The position numbers and the translations under genes were made by a program. Positions 45,671 to 57,200 of a DNA stretch of 64,000 nt are shown piece after piece. The notes beneath the pieces were generated by a model, which worked only from the letters and a program-made list of their open reading frames with translations, had not been told where the DNA came from and searched no databases. Every line of letters begins with the position of its first letter. Position 1 is the first letter of the stretch. Origin of the DNA: Cycas panzhihuaensis (taxonomy: Eukaryota > Cycadophyta); NCBI GenBank assembly GCA_023213395.1, contig CM041465.1, positions 78,623,741-78,687,740 on the forward strand, written 5' to 3'.

Positions 45671-46028
45671 AACTGAATCCTTTTTCATCAAATACAATAC
45701 TCAACCCCTTTCTTTTAAAGTTGGGAGACAGACAATAAGTTCATTTTTAAACCAGGCATCAAAAGTACATTTCCAATTTTTTCAACCTTGTCTTTTATTT
45801 TGATGGCAATGGTTCTGACTCCTTTAATTTCAAAGGAGTATTTATCTCCCAATTCCGTTAATTTATCAGAAGTGTATGGTGACAGGTTTTCAAATCATTC
45901 TTCTCGGGTGGTCATGTGGCGTGATGCTCTTGAGTCGATGTACCTTATGTTCTTGTCTTGGAGGCTTGCTGCTAGGACAACAATGAAGGTTGTTTCCTCC
46001 TCCTCATCATCATCATCACCAATTTGAT
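45671..46028 (-). pseudogene. Copia-4 protease remnant, left of Gypsy-2
   Basis: From 46028 downward the minus strand reads IGDDDDEEETTFIVVLAASL, then RYIDSRASRHMTTREEWF-like sequence (DSRAS where copia proteases have DSGAS), LTELGDKYSFEIKGVRTIAI and GLKMNLLSVSQL. A stop near 45717 region and a deletion end it. The frame continues without a break from the gag part at 51794 once Gypsy-2 and one TTGAT copy are left out. Confidence 0.85.
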
Positions 46029-46645
46029 TGTAGCGAGTCCTTTACCCAATTGGACAGAAAATAGAGCAGAGTAGGGTGAATTCACAAAAACAGAACAATA
46101 ATAGAGAAAAAGTCCACAAATACTAAAACCAAATAGAGTGAATTCACAAATGGAAAACACCTTTTGATCCAAAATTATATCTTCAATTATAGGTTAAATA
46201 CAAAAATACAACACTTAAATGTACAAAATATAAGTAGAATTCCAATAGAGTACCTATACTGCCTGCAACAATCACCAAACCCTTCGAGGCAGGGATCCTC
46301 CCAAAATTTGCAGCCCTAAGGCCAAAAATCTACACTTGCCTTAAGGCCAAAAATGAAGAGGAAAAAACTTCATGAATGGATAATTTCGAATGATCTCAAA
46401 GTCCCTATATATAGGTTCATAAACTGGGACAAAATGAAGTCACAACATAGGAGGAGTGCGCCCAACATAATCATGAGAAGTCGGCCACAACTTCTCTAAA
46501 AATTGGCAAGATGTCTTTAAATGGTCATAACTTTTGATAGGGATGTTGGAATTGAATTTCGTCTGAACTGTTGGAATTGACGTTTAGAGGCCTTTCATTT
46601 GAATGCTCATATGATATACCTTTGACCATATTTTAGAGTGCTACA
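46029..46645 (-). repeat. 3' LTR of Gypsy-2
   Basis: On the minus strand it starts TGTAGCACTC right after the polypurine tract (46659-46646) and ends ACTCGCTACA. Matches 51195-51793. Confidence 0.96.
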
Positions 46646-46659
46646 AGTCCCCTCCCCTT

Positions 46660-47960
46660 GAAATTGTGCTTTGCCCTCAAAGCACTAGTAGGCTCGGAAA
46701 TTGTTTTAACCATTCATCGTTTTTCCAAGTGGCGTCTTCAATATCCAGGTTCTTCCATTTGATTGGGTGCTCTTTGATATGTTTGGACCTAAGAGATCGG
46801 GTGTGGGATTGTAAGATTCCTTCAGGTTCTAGCGTCATCTTTCCTTCTTCAACGAGCTCTGGTATGTTGGATTGAGAACGATCTTTTCCCCAATTTTCTT
46901 CTTTAGACAGGATACATGGAAAACGTTGTGAATCTTTGTGTTTTTTGGGAGTTCTAACTGGTAGGTGACTTCACCTACTTTGGAAGTGATTTTGTAAGGA
47001 CCAAAGTATCTAGGTGCTAGCTTTTGATTGTTTCTTTTCTATAAGGACATCTGTTTGTATGGTTGAAGGCGTAAGAAGACCCAATCTCCTACTTCAAATT
47101 GTTGTTCTGAGCATTTTAGATCAGTCTGTTGTTTCATTCTGTTTTGTGCAATTGCTAGGTTATCCTTCAATTTGTTGATGGTTTCCTCCATTTGCTTCCG
47201 ATGTTCTTCGACTGCCTGGACCCGTGAAAGTCTATTCCAGGTTAATAATGATGGTGGCATGTAGCCATACAAAGCCTGGAAAGGTGTCATTTTTTTAAGA
47301 ATGATATGTGGTGTTGTACCACCATTCTGCTAAATGTAACCATTGATGCCATTGCTTTTGTTTGTCTGAGCAGAAGTTTTTCAAGTATAAGCATTTGTTG
47401 ACAATCTATGTTTGCCCATCCGTCTGAGGATGGTATGATGTGTTCATCTTGAGTTTTGTGCCTGCAATTTTGAATAGATCCTGCCAAAATTTACTAGCAA
47501 ATTTTGAGTCACGGTCACTTACAATTGCTTTAGGAAAACCATGCAACCTATGGATCTCCTTCATATATAGTTTTGCTACGTCACTGGCCTTAGCTATTGA
47601 TTTCAGTCCTCTGAAGTGGCCATATTTGGTGAGGCGATCTATGATGACCAGAATTGCATCCTTTCCTTCAGAGTAGGGTAATCCGGTTGTAAAATCCATG
47701 GATATTTCGTCCCATTTTTATTCTGGCGTTTGCAATGGTTAGAGTAATCCTGGTGTTTTTATGCATTCGATCCTATTTCGTTGACAGGTATCACATTCTG
47801 CCACGAACTTTTGAACGTCTGTTTTTAATCCTTTCCAATAAAATGAAGCTCTTATCTTCCTGTATGTCTTGTCAATCCCTATGTGACCTGCTATTGGCGT
47901 GGAATGGCCTTCTTGTAATATTATCTCCTTTAGCCCTGATCTTCTAAGAATGCAGATCTT
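46660..47960 (-). pseudogene. Gypsy-2 integrase with chromo-like tail
   Basis: The zinc-binding start (about 47960-47760) is broken. The core (47699-47406) reads MDFTTGLPYSEGKDAILVII, DRLTKYGHF, HGFPKAIVSDRDSKFASKFW and YHPQTDGQT, then a stop replaces Glu. It continues with WYNTTYHS and, after a break, MTPFQALYGYMPPSLL (47290-47039), ending in GDWVFLRLQPYKQ. After a further stop the minus strand reads HIKEHPIKWKNLDIEDATW near 46775-46720, the chromodomain-like tail of chromoviruses, thought to guide insertion to particular chromatin. Confidence 0.88.
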
Positions 47961-49465
47961 TCATTTCCTTAGTATTATTCCTTGTTGTATCTTATATGAG
48001 CTAGTTTTGTCCTTCTTTACTTTGTCGATCAATTGTTTGTACTTCGGATCGTTGTTGTATTCCTTCTTTAATGTCTCATGCCAGGCTGGAGTAGCCACTG
48101 ATATTGTATGTAGTGCTGGTTTCTCGTGAGTTTCTTCTGGAATTCTTGAGAGGGCATCTGCTATGACATTGTCTTTGACCTTTTTGTACACAATGGAGAA
48201 ATTGAATGTTTGTAATTTGCTTACCCACTTTTATTGTTCGTCTGACAGTGTCTTATGATTTAAGAAGTATTTGAGACTGTCGTGGTTCGTTCGTACCTGG
48301 AAGGAGCTGCCTAGTAAATACTATCTCCACTGGTTGATCACGTGCATTATGGCTAGCATCTCCTTATCATAGATGGACTTCAACTTTTCTCTGTTATTCA
48401 ATTTCTTGCTCTCGTACACTATCGGTCTTTCATCTTGTAATATGACAGCTCCAATGCCAAACCTTGAAGCATCGCATTCCAAGATGAATGGTTTTGAGAA
48501 GTCTGGGACTGCTAAACCTGGGGCTCTTACCATTGCATTTTTTAGTTCTTCAAAGGCTTTGTTGGCCGTTTCGTTCCATGTAAAAGCATCCTTTTTTGTC
48601 AGATCTGTAAGTGGAGTTGCTATGTTAGCATATCCTCTTATGAATTTCCTGAGGTATCTGGTTGCTCCTAGAAAGCTACGAACTCCCATGACATTCTTTG
48701 GTGCTGGCCATTCTATTATTGCTTGGACCTTCTTGGGGTCAACCTTGATTCCGTTTGGAATAATGATATGACCGAGGTATTCGAGTTCTTGTTGGCCAAA
48801 AGAGCATTTTTTCTTGTTTGCAAAGAATAAACCTTTTGCTAAAATTTCTAGGACTAATCTTAGGTGTTCCAATTGTTCTCTCCATGTTTTGCTGTAAATG
48901 AGGATATCATTAAAAAAATTAGTACGAATTTCCTCAAACATTCCTTGAATGTGGAATTCATAGTGGCCTGGAACGTTGCTGGAGCGTTGGTTAGACCAAA
49001 TGGCATCATTTTGAATTCGAACAGTCCCTCATGAGTTCTGAATGCTGTCTTGTGGACGTCCCCCTCTTTTACCCGAATTTGATGGTAACCCGATCGGAGG
49101 TCTATCTTGGAAAAGTATTTTACTCTATGTATTTCGTCTAGTAGGTCATCGATCCTAGGGATAGGATATCTATTTTTTACAGTCAACTTGTTTAATCCCC
49201 TGTAATCTATGCACATCCTGATTGTGCCGTCTTTCTTAGGGCTAACAACCATCGGGGATGCAAACTGGCTTATGCTAGTCTGAATATGCCCGTGTGCAAG
49301 TAATTCTCTAGTTATGTTCTTGATCTCTTTCCTCATGTGGTATGGATGCCTGTGCGGCCTTATGTTCACCGGTGGTGCTCCTGGGATTAAATCAATCGCG
49401 TGCTGAATTTCTCTTGCTGGAGGTAATCCTTTTGGTTCTTCGAATACTTGTTTATATTCGTCCAA
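47961..49465 (-). pseudogene. Gypsy-2 reverse transcriptase and RNase H
   Basis: The open stretch 49465-48860 contains HAIDLIPGAPPVNIRPHRHP, FASPMVVSPKKDGTIRMCID, YFSKIDLRSGYHQIRV (first catalytic Asp kept) and FEFKMMPFGLTNAPATFQ. At the catalytic box a run of seven A/T bases (about 48907-48913) carries a frameshift. The next frame (48941-48321) resumes as FFNDILIYS, where the first Asp of FDD is Asn. Then come YLGHIIIPNGIKVDPKKVQA, RSFLGATRYLRKFI and the RNase H part ILECDASRFGIGAVI and SIYDKEMLAIMHV. The end NVIADALSRIPEE is at 48170-48130. Confidence 0.92.
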
Positions 49466-50134
49466 GATGTACTATATTTCCGTTGGAATTTCTTGGATTT
49501 CTATCTTGTGGCATGACACTATGTATGTGGGTGCTTTCTTCCACATGATTCTTTCCATTTTGTGAGATGACACTAATTGTATCGGTGGATATTCAAGTCC
49601 CTGTAGTATGAATTTTGTGCCATTTATTCGGAAGCACATGACTCTGGTCATGTAGTTGGTGACTATATTTCCTGAGGTTTGTAACCACTGTACCCCTAGG
49701 ACTATATCAATGCCTCCTATCTACATTGCAAACATATTGGAGGTCAGCAGGTACTCACCAATTTTCAGGTTGATGTTTCTGCAGAATCCTCCGCAAGGTG
49801 CTGTCTTCCCGTTAGCAATTGAGATCTGGAAGGTTTTTAATGGTTCCACCTTAATTCCCAGCTTTTGGGCTATTGGTCTGTTGATAAAATTATGCATGCT
49901 CCCACTATCCACTAACACCACTATTGGGGCTCCTTTCAATATCCCTTCAAATCGTAGTGTTTGAGGTGTCGTGCTTTGACCTGTTATGGCCTGCAGAGAT
50001 ATTTGAACATTTTCTGTATTGATTTCTAGTAGTTCATCTAGTTCAGCTTCGACCTGTTCATTGTTATCTTCCTGATCTGGGGCCGTATCTTCTTCTGTTT
50101 GTTCAGGTATCTTCAGTTCTTCATTATGCAACAT
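49466..50134 (-). pseudogene. Gypsy-2 aspartic protease region
   Basis: The open stretch 50134-49721 has an acidic start (EQTEEDTAPDQEDNNEQVEAE) and then IVVLVDSGSMHNFINRPIAQ with the DSG active site intact. Further down come QKLGIKVEP and a Gly-Gly flap-like segment. A TAG stop at about 49719 interrupts the run into the protease-RT linker. Confidence 0.88.
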
Positions 50135-51098
50135 AAATACCTTCTTTTCCGGGCATTGGTTCTCTCGATTCCATTTCCCTCCGTATTTGAAACAAGTACC
50201 TTTCTATATGTGTTCTTGTTGCATGGAGTTTTCCGTTGTATTCTTGATTGCAAGCAGAGCATCTGATTTAACTCCTGACCTATGCTAGTTCGTGTTAGAT
50301 GGTGGAGCAAAATCTGTTTTAGTTCCTGACCTATGCCAGTTCGTGTTAGATGGTTTCTTTAAGTTCAGCTTCAACACATCGAGCATGGTTTATGATCTCT
50401 TCTAATGCTCTGTGTTGCTGTGCTAATACCCGGAGTCTGATGGGGGCCTTGAGCCTGCTTATATATGTCTCCCTTAGACATTCCTGAGGAATGTTTGATG
50501 TAACCATACATTGTAACATCTGAAATTGTTCCGTATATTCGCGAATCCATCCTCGCTGCGCCTTGTCAACTGTGCAAAGTAATTCATAGACCAAGAGTCT
50601 TCATATTGGTTGATGATGGCTATTCTGAAATTTCTCCATTCCTCTTGATGAGGTCCTTGTATTTTTTTCCACCAATAATACCAATTCAAGGCTCGTCCAT
50701 AGAGATGTAAGGAGGCAATGGGCACCATATCTATGCTTGGTGTTTTGCTTACTACGAAATATGTTTCCATTTGAAGTAGCCATGCTCTTATGTCTCGTGT
50801 TTTTTCTGGATTGAATTTTTCTAATGCGATCTTTGGTCCTCCTTGATTTACATTTCTTCACTGAAAAACAATTTCTTTCTTAAACCTACCTTCAGGGTTC
50901 CCCTGATTTGTCTCTTGATCTAAATCCAGTTCTGTTTTTGTCTAAGCTATCTTTGTTTGCCCAATCTTCCGTTAGGTTCCTAATTTGTTGTGAAAGTTCC
51001 TCCATGACTGTTGTCAAGGTTTCTACTGCTTGTTCTTCTGAGTTGTGGGACCTCGGCATTTTGTTTTGTGGGCTGATTTTTCTAGATCTTAATTCCAT
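50135..51098 (-). pseudogene. Gypsy-2 gag
   Basis: It starts at 51098 (MELRSRKISPQNKMP), about 80 bp after the primer site, with a coiled-coil-like segment (TTVMEELSQQIRNLTEDW). After frame changes at about 50890 and 50770 comes the core: METYFVVSKTPSIDMVPIA, HLYGRALNWYYWWKKIQG, RNFRIAIINQY, then TVDKAQRGWIREYTEQFQML (50594-50346). The tail carries a 31-bp direct repeat (50273-50303 and 50324-50354, one mismatch). No complete CCHC knuckle was read. Confidence 0.85.
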
Positions 51099-51180
51099 CT
51101 TGGTCCTTTCTGAATTGCTAGGGTGGGAGGGTGGGTCAAAATTTCCTTCCCCTCATGAAAATTTCCCGCTTCGGAATGAA

Positions 51181-51192
51181 GCTCTAATACCA
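51181..51192 (-). other. Primer-binding site of Gypsy-2
   Basis: Minus strand TGGTATTAGAGC, two bases after the LTR end; one mismatch to the initiator methionine tRNA complement. Confidence 0.9.
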
Positions 51193-51194
51193 CT

Positions 51195-51793
51195 TGTAGC
51201 GAGTCATTTACCCAATTGGACAGAAAATAGAGCAGAGTAGGGCGAATTCACAAAAATAGGACAATAATAGAGAAAAAGTCCACAAATACTAAAACTAAAT
51301 AGAGTGAATTCACAAATGGAAAACACCTTTTGATCCAAAATTATATCTCCAATTATAGGTTAAATACAAAAATACAACACCAAAATGTACAAAATATAAG
51401 TAGAATTCCAACATAGTACCTTAGGAAATATAGGCAGGGATCCTCCCAGAATTTGCAGCCTTAAAGCCGAAAATCTGCACTTGCCTTAAGGCCGAAAATG
51501 AAGAGGAAAAAGCTTCACGAATGGATAATTTCGAATGATCTCAAAGTCCCTATATATAGGAGCATAAACTGGGACAAAATGAAGTCGGCCAGAGCAAGGA
51601 GAAGTGTGCCCAACATAATCATGAGAAGTCGGCCACAGCTTCTCTAAAAACGGGCAGGTTGTCTTTAAATGGTCATAACTTTTGATAGGGATATCAGAAT
51701 TGACTTTCGTCTGAATCGTTGGAATCACCATTCAGAGGCCTTTCATTTGAATGCTCATATGCTATACCTTTGACCATATTTTGGAGTGCTACA
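51195..51793 (-). repeat. 5' LTR of Gypsy-2
   Basis: It has the same ends as the 3' LTR (TGTAGCACTC...ACTCGCTACA on the minus strand). A CTATATATAGG segment near 51549-51559, also present at 46394-46412, is a likely TATA box. Confidence 0.96.
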
Positions 51794-52693
51794 TTGATCT
51801 TTACTGTAGTTCCCCGTTGGTTGTTTCCCTCTCTGGATGTCTGCTTTCTTGCATTGGTATGGAAAGTGTCATAATTGGCCACAATGATAACACACATCAA
51901 ATGGCTTATAGGAACTAGCAAAATGGTCAGTCTTACCGCAACTATAACAGATCCTCTAAGTAATATTGTGACCTCGTCCTCTTGCATCTTACCAAAAGCC
52001 TCGTGATGGAGAACAACCTTCAGGAGTTCTTCCTCTTTCTCTGCTGCGTCCTCTAAATCCCAAGTTTAGTCTGGAGGCAAAAGCATCATCAAGTTCACCT
52101 ACATCCTCATATCTTTTGTTTCTTTGCTCCTGTCTTAACAACAATCCTATTAGAGTGTCCATTGTCATTATTGCTATTTGATCAATGTTAGTGATGGTGT
52201 TTATCATCATATAGAACGATTTGGATAATTTGCTAGCCACAAGTTCCACCAACTCCTAATCTGTAACTAGAGCACCCGCATTGGAAAGATCATTCCTTAG
52301 TAAAATTACTTTATACACGAAATCAGTGACAGTTTCAGACTCCTTCATGTACAATTTGAATAGTTCTTCTTTTAAGGCTATTATCCTAGCTTTGTTCTTT
52401 TGTCCATACAAGTTCTCCAAGCATTTTCAAATACTTGTAGTGGAGTACAAATTTTCAACATATATAAGAAGGGGATCAGAAATTGATAATTTCAATATTA
52501 TAACCCACGTACTATCCCATTCTTCCCAACTAGTTTAATCAGGTCCAGCGTCCTTAGGTTTGGCTTTGACCCCTATTGCAATTCTCCAAGTATTTTTTAC
52601 TCTAAGAAGGGTCTCTATATTTATTATCCAAATATGGTAGTTCGTGTCAGTGAACTTATCATTATCAGACAGAGCTAAGATAGAAGTAGTCAT
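51794..52693 (-). pseudogene. Copia-4 gag remnant, right of Gypsy-2
   Basis: It starts at 52693 (MTTSILALSDNDKFTDTNYH). Blocks in order are WIINIETLLRVKNTWRIAIG, EELFKLYMKESETVTDFVYK, ELVELVASKLSKSFYMMINT, MTMDTLIGLLLRQEQRNKRY, ELDDAFASRLNLGFRGRSRE and two CCHC-type knuckles at about 51945-51870. The first ends with Tyr instead of Cys (CGKTDHFASSY). The second (CYHCGQL, then HFPYQC) has a stop inside. Stops occur near 52535, 52448 and 52258. The frame enters the TTGAT target site and continues at 46028. Confidence 0.87.
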
Positions 52694-52829
52694 TTCTGAA
52701 GAAAAAATTATGTTCTGATTGCCCTAGGCTATACAATGGTACGAATTTTTGTACGGTACCCAATAAATATGGATGGAATCAAGACCTACCTCAAATGGAA
52801 GGTCTTGATTAGTAGATTAGAGATTTTCG
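52694..52829 (-). other. Copia-4 leader, inner part
   Basis: This is untranslated sequence between the Copia-4 gag start and Copia-5. The rest of the leader is at 60383-60990. It contains a 10-bp inverted pair, AAGGTCTTGAT and ATCAAGACCT, near 52773-52810. Confidence 0.65.
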
Positions 52830-53131
52830 TGAAAAGAGTGGATCTATCTTTCATCTCCATGCACTAAACACAAAAGAAAACATGGGAGCAAGAGAGACTT
52901 GAGAGAAAGAGAGTAGCTCTCACGAAATGGGGAGGTAAGAATGAGCCTCTTTTATTGAGCTTTTACTTTTATATTGAGAAAGAGAGAAAGCATTAGAGTT
53001 AGGTGAAATGAAATTATACATAATGCACATGAAAGTGTATTTCACTTAAGTGATTTAATTTAAAGTTCACTCAAGACATTTTTTAGAAATAATCAACTAA
53101 TGTAATGACTTTGTGATATTAACCCGTTTCA
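52830..53131 (-). repeat. 3' LTR of Copia-5
   Basis: On the minus strand it starts TGAAACGGGTTAAT after the purine tract AAGGAGGAGAT (53142-53132) and ends CTCTTTTCA. Homologous to 60086-60382 and 3380-3677. Confidence 0.93.
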
Positions 53132-53374
53132 ATCTCCTCCTTAATTGTAGAAGGTCATTTCATCCTATTTTATTCTATCCTATGAGGTCTTCATTTGAAC
53201 CTCTTACAAAGCAAACTACTATGACATTTTTATGGGAAACCCTCATGGGGAAGAAAACCCACAAATTTTCTAATCTACTAACCTGGCTCAGGCGGCTTTT
53301 TAAATGAAGCTAGATAGCCAATCAGTACAATCAATTTTGTAGATAAAATCTACTGAGTCTCTATATATCATTTG

Positions 53375-53540
53375 GTCATCCCCCATGCCCTTTCGGGTTT
53401 TTACAAGCTCTGATTTTCCAAAATGATACAACCTTTATCTTTTCGCGCCCACAAGGGGTTTTCACGAATAGGATAGAGTAGAGACTTACTCTTGTCCTTC
53501 CTCACCCACAAGGGGTTTTCACGAATGATACAGAGTATGA
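53375..53540 (-). repeat. Triple ~55-bp repeat in Copia-5 3' UTR
   Basis: Three units with GTGAAAACCCC and TGTGGG on the minus strand, homologous to 2976-3140 of Copia-1. A conserved stem-loop (53229-53265) lies between this array and the LTR. Confidence 0.7.
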
Positions 53541-53579
53541 TGGTCCTATTGTCATCTCCTTCAATAAGTCAAAGATGGA

Positions 53580-54440
53580 GGCCCTGAGGTTGAGTTGCCT
53601 TTGGAACTATTTAAAATTCACCCTCTTTAGTGGTTTAATGAAGATATCAGCCACTTGATCTACTGTGGGGCAGTACTCCAATTGAATTGTGCCATCATGA
53701 ACTAGTTCTCTAATCCTGTGGACTTTCGTACTTATATGTTTGGTACGATCATGAAATACATGATTTTTAGCCATTTGGATTGTAGATTGATTATCTACAT
53801 GTAAGCTAGTAGAACTTGTTTGGGTGGAATTTAATGTATTCAAGAATTTTCTAAGCCATATTACCTCCTTGTTTGTCTTAGAAGCAACAATATATTCAAC
53901 TTCGACAGTTGAGTCTATAACTATTTTCTATCATCTAAATCTCCATGATATTGGTGTTGTTCCAAGAAATGTTACGTACTTAAACGTAGATCTTCTTGTG
54001 TCTTTATCTCTGACAAAGTCTGAGTCTATGTATGCATAAAGTTTAACTTCTGCATTGGGTTCATACAACAGACCATATTTGCTGGTTGTCTTTAGGTACC
54101 TGAACACTCATATTGCAGCTTGCTAGTAATTCTGCTTAAGATTTGTCATGAATCTTGTAAGAATACCGACAGAGTGTGTAATATATGGCCTTGCGTTGGT
54201 AGTATAGATGTGACTACTTACAAGTTGCCTGTAGAATGTTGCATCTACCTCCCTAGTGTCACCATCAGTTGAGAGTTTAACATTAGGTTCCATAGGTGTA
54301 GCCATTGGTCGAGTACCTTCCACCTGAAATTTTGTTGAAAGATCATTGATATATTTTTCTTGGGAGAGAGATTTTTCCATTCTTTTGAGTTACTTCAATT
54401 CCCAAGTAATATTTCATCAACCCGAGGTCAGACAATTCAA
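53580..54440 (-). pseudogene. Copia-5 RNase H remnant
   Basis: The minus open stretch 54380-54123 gives MEKSLSQEKYINDLSTKFQV and YRQLVSSHIYTTNARPYITH. A middle section (about 54110-53850) has the blocks RYLKTTSKYGLLYEP, TDSDFVRDKDT and AEVEYIVASKTNKE. The open stretch 53843-53607 reads SLHVDNQSTIQMAKNHVFHD, HISTKVHRIRELVHDGTIQL and YCPTVDQVADIFIKPLKR, the usual copia ending. It keeps the Gln that Copia-1 lost to a stop. Confidence 0.88.
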
Positions 54441-55260
54441 AAGTTTTAACAAGATCCTTCTTCAACTGGCTGATCACTATTCCTCGTTATTAACATATCA
54501 TCCACAAAGATTAAGAGGTAAGTGACTTTATCATTTTGGTACTTGATGAATAGTGTTGCATCAATATCTTGAGTCACAAACCTCATATCTAAGTTGCCTC
54601 ATTCTTTCAGACAACGTGGTTAACCAAGCATGAGGGACTTGTTTTAGGCCATACAAGGACTTTCTGAGCCTGCAAACTTTATGCTCCTGACCAACAATCT
54701 TGTATCCTTGTGGATGATCCATGTAAATTTCTTCTTTAAGGTCCCCATTGAGAAATGTGGTCTTAATATCGAGTTGGTAGATTTTCCAACCCTGTTGAGC
54801 AGCCAAGGCTATAAGAGTTTTGATTGTAGACCACTTGGTTGTAGGAGCAAAGATTTTAGTGTAGTCAATGGCTTCCCTTTGCGTGAATCCTTTTGATATC
54901 AACCTCACCTTATATTTTTCTAGGGTGCCATCTGATCTGTACTTATTTTTTAACACCCATTTGTTTTAAACTACCTTTCTTCCAAGTGGTAGATCAACAA
55001 GCTCTCATGTATCGTTCTTGATAAGAGATTGGTACTCTTCATTCATGACATTTCTCCAAGTTGTATGTTTTACATCTTTTTGGTACGTTAGGGGCTCTTC
55101 ACTAAGAGAAATATGTAATTCTTCTGGTTCAAGCTCAACAGAAAGTGATTTATGCATCCTTGCTTTATGGGTACTTCTAGTGCCAGTTTTGCCTACCTCA
55201 TCTGGTCACATATTTTTGTGTACTTGGTAGGCTTTACGAAAACCTCGAGTTGGGAATGAG
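54441..55260 (-). pseudogene. Copia-5 reverse transcriptase remnant
   Basis: The blocks WRNVMNEEYQSLIKN (about 55066-55022), a stop in place of Gln or Trp before NKWVLKNKYRSDG (about 54965), VRLISKGFTQREAIDYTKIF, LDIKTTFLNGDLKEEIYMDH and VCRLRKSLYGLKQVPHAWL (open stretch 54956-54561) are followed by LLIFVDDMLI at about 54515-54488. The catalytic pair is intact. It has fewer breaks than the Copia-1 copy. Confidence 0.9.
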
Positions 55261-56819
55261 ATTTTCATTTCCAGAGTCTCTCAGTCTTCATTTTAATCCT
55301 GAAAGGGATCATGTGAAATGTTTGTCACGGAGGAAGTTGACGATATTGGAGAAGATGGGTTAGTCACTAATGTTGGAGAAGGTGATCCTTTTGCTATGGC
55401 TTTGCCTTTGTCAACTTGGTTGTTCTCAAATGACGGTGTTGGATGTGCACACATTGGCTGGGAGTCACAACTTGTATCCTTCGGGGCTCTATTGTTAGAT
55501 TCCAAGATTTTGAGCAACTGTTGGCCATCTTCCCCCCTAAATTTTGGAATCTGGATATCAAATTCAGTAACATCATTAAATTGGTATGAAGGTATCTTAA
55601 GAGTCAAGTCTGAGTAACTGATCTTTAGTCTCTGTAAAGATAACATCTCTAGTGATGACGATTTTGCATTGTGAAGGTAGAAAAACCTTGTACCCTTTTT
55701 TGTTCATAGGGTATCCGACAAAGATGCCTTTGAGGGCTCTATCTTGGAGTTTGTTTTTGTGTTCCTTTAGAATGTGAGCATAACAAGTAAAGCCAAAAAT
55801 TTTGAAGTGGGAGATAGAGGAGGTTTGTCTATACCACATTTCATGTGGAGAGAGGCTGAGCTTAGAGGGACTAACAATGTTGATGTAATACATGGTAGTC
55901 CAAATAGCCTCAGTCCAAAGATAAACAAGGACATTTTTATATACCAGCATAGCACGAGCCATGTTCATAATAGTCTTGTTTATGCGCTCAGCAACTCCAT
56001 TTTGTTGGGGTGTACTTGCAACAATGGTATGATGTTTGATCCCATGGTGATGTAGGTACGATTCAAACTCATTAGAGGTGTACTCGCCACCGTTGTCAGT
56101 CATAAGTATTTTGATTTTGAATCTAGATTCATTTTCAACACAAGCCTTGATAGCTTGAAACATAGAAAAGGCTTCATCTTTCTTTGCAAGAAAAGTAACC
56201 CATACTTTCTTAGTAAAGTCATCAATGAAAGTAACATGGTACCACTTCTATTTGAGAGAAGGGATGGGCATAGGACCGCATATATCTAAGTGTACAAGCT
56301 ATAAAGGTTGGCTAGATTTCCACTGACTACAAGGAAAGGGTTGTCTTTGAGATTTGGCAATGATACATGCTTCGCATTTGAAGGGCTTAGAGGAGAGCCT
56401 AGACATACTAGGAAGAGTGGCATGTAGTTATCTTAAACGATCAATTTTAATATGGCCCATACGAGCATGCCATAGGGCCGCTCGGGACAACTTTGAGGAG
56501 TTAGGCTTATGGTAAAAGCAGAGTCATCATCAACATAGTTAGATTCAGAGGATGGTGAGCTAGTTGGGTGAAAAAAAATTCCATCAAGAATTTCGGTCAT
56601 AACCACAGCATTTGAAGGAGAGTGAATGACACAGAGAGTTTGATTAGTTGCAGTTACACTCAGATCAAATCCATGAGAGACAAGGGTGGATAGGGAGAGC
56701 AGATTTTGCTTCAGAGCAAGAATATATAAAACATCAATAAGGGTAAAATCTGGAAGGCCTGGGAGTTTCAGGCAAACAGTTCCAAGTCCTTTGACTAGTT
56801 GAGATGATTTGTCAACCAT
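55261..56819 (-). pseudogene. Copia-5 pre-integrase and integrase
   Basis: The open stretch 56819-56433 covers the segment after protease: GTVCLKLPGLPDFTLIDVLY, LKQNLLSLSTLVSHGFDLS and VVMTEILDGIFF. The zinc-binding part (about 56420-56340) reads CEACIIAKSQRQPFPCSQWK-like sequence. The core then follows: LVHLDICGPMPIPSL (about 56295), FIDDFTKKVWVTFLAKKDEA, ILMTDNGGEYTSNEF (from 56163) and TPQQNGVAERINKT with Glu. The core ends with GYKVFLPSQCKIVITRDVIF. A serine/proline-rich tail (55646-55293) leads to RT. A stop near 56430 is the main break. Confidence 0.9.
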
Positions 56820-57200
56820 GTGTACAACACCACGAACTTCAAAGTCAAAATCCTGAAAGAGTTAGCAATGAAAAGTCATATGTTGTGTTGCTCCAGTATC
56901 CATGATCCAAGATGAAGTATTTGAGATGGCACTATTTACAACTCCAAGTGGTGAAGGCAAAAGTGAATAAGCATAGCCACAATAAGCCTCAATATACTTA
57001 GTGGATCTATCAACAATATTTGATGAAGTAGTCCCAATTCTTTGAAGGTGTGCATGAGCACTAAAAACATATTCAAAAGAAGTATTATCAACATTATGTG
57101 CACCATGGCGTTGTTGATAGCTTGGTAGTTTGTTAATGGCAATTCTACAATTTTTGGCATAGTGTCCTTTTCTATTACACCTTTGGCACACAATTATTTG
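56820..57200 (-). pseudogene. Copia-5 zinc knuckle and protease
   Basis: The open stretch 57191-56862 begins MCQRCNRKGHYAKNC, a perfect CCHC knuckle for RNA binding. It runs to SSWIMDTGATQHMTFHC (about 56915-56865), where DTG is an intact aspartic protease active site. It is one of the few catalytic motifs still whole in the window. Confidence 0.9.

Larger units (their letters stand above)
46029..51793 (-). mobile_element. Gypsy-2: full-length chromovirus-like Ty3/gypsy element
   Basis: The LTRs are at 51195-51793 (5', 599 bp) and 46029-46645 (3', 617 bp). Target duplication TTGAT is exact (46024-46028 and 51794-51798). The interior holds primer site, gag, protease, RT, RNase H, integrase and a chromo-like tail, then polypurine tract AAGGGGAGGGGACT. 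It inserted into the gag-protease boundary of Copia-4. The LTRs are roughly 93% identical over alignable parts, with one unrelated patch (about 46250-46290). Confidence 0.96.
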
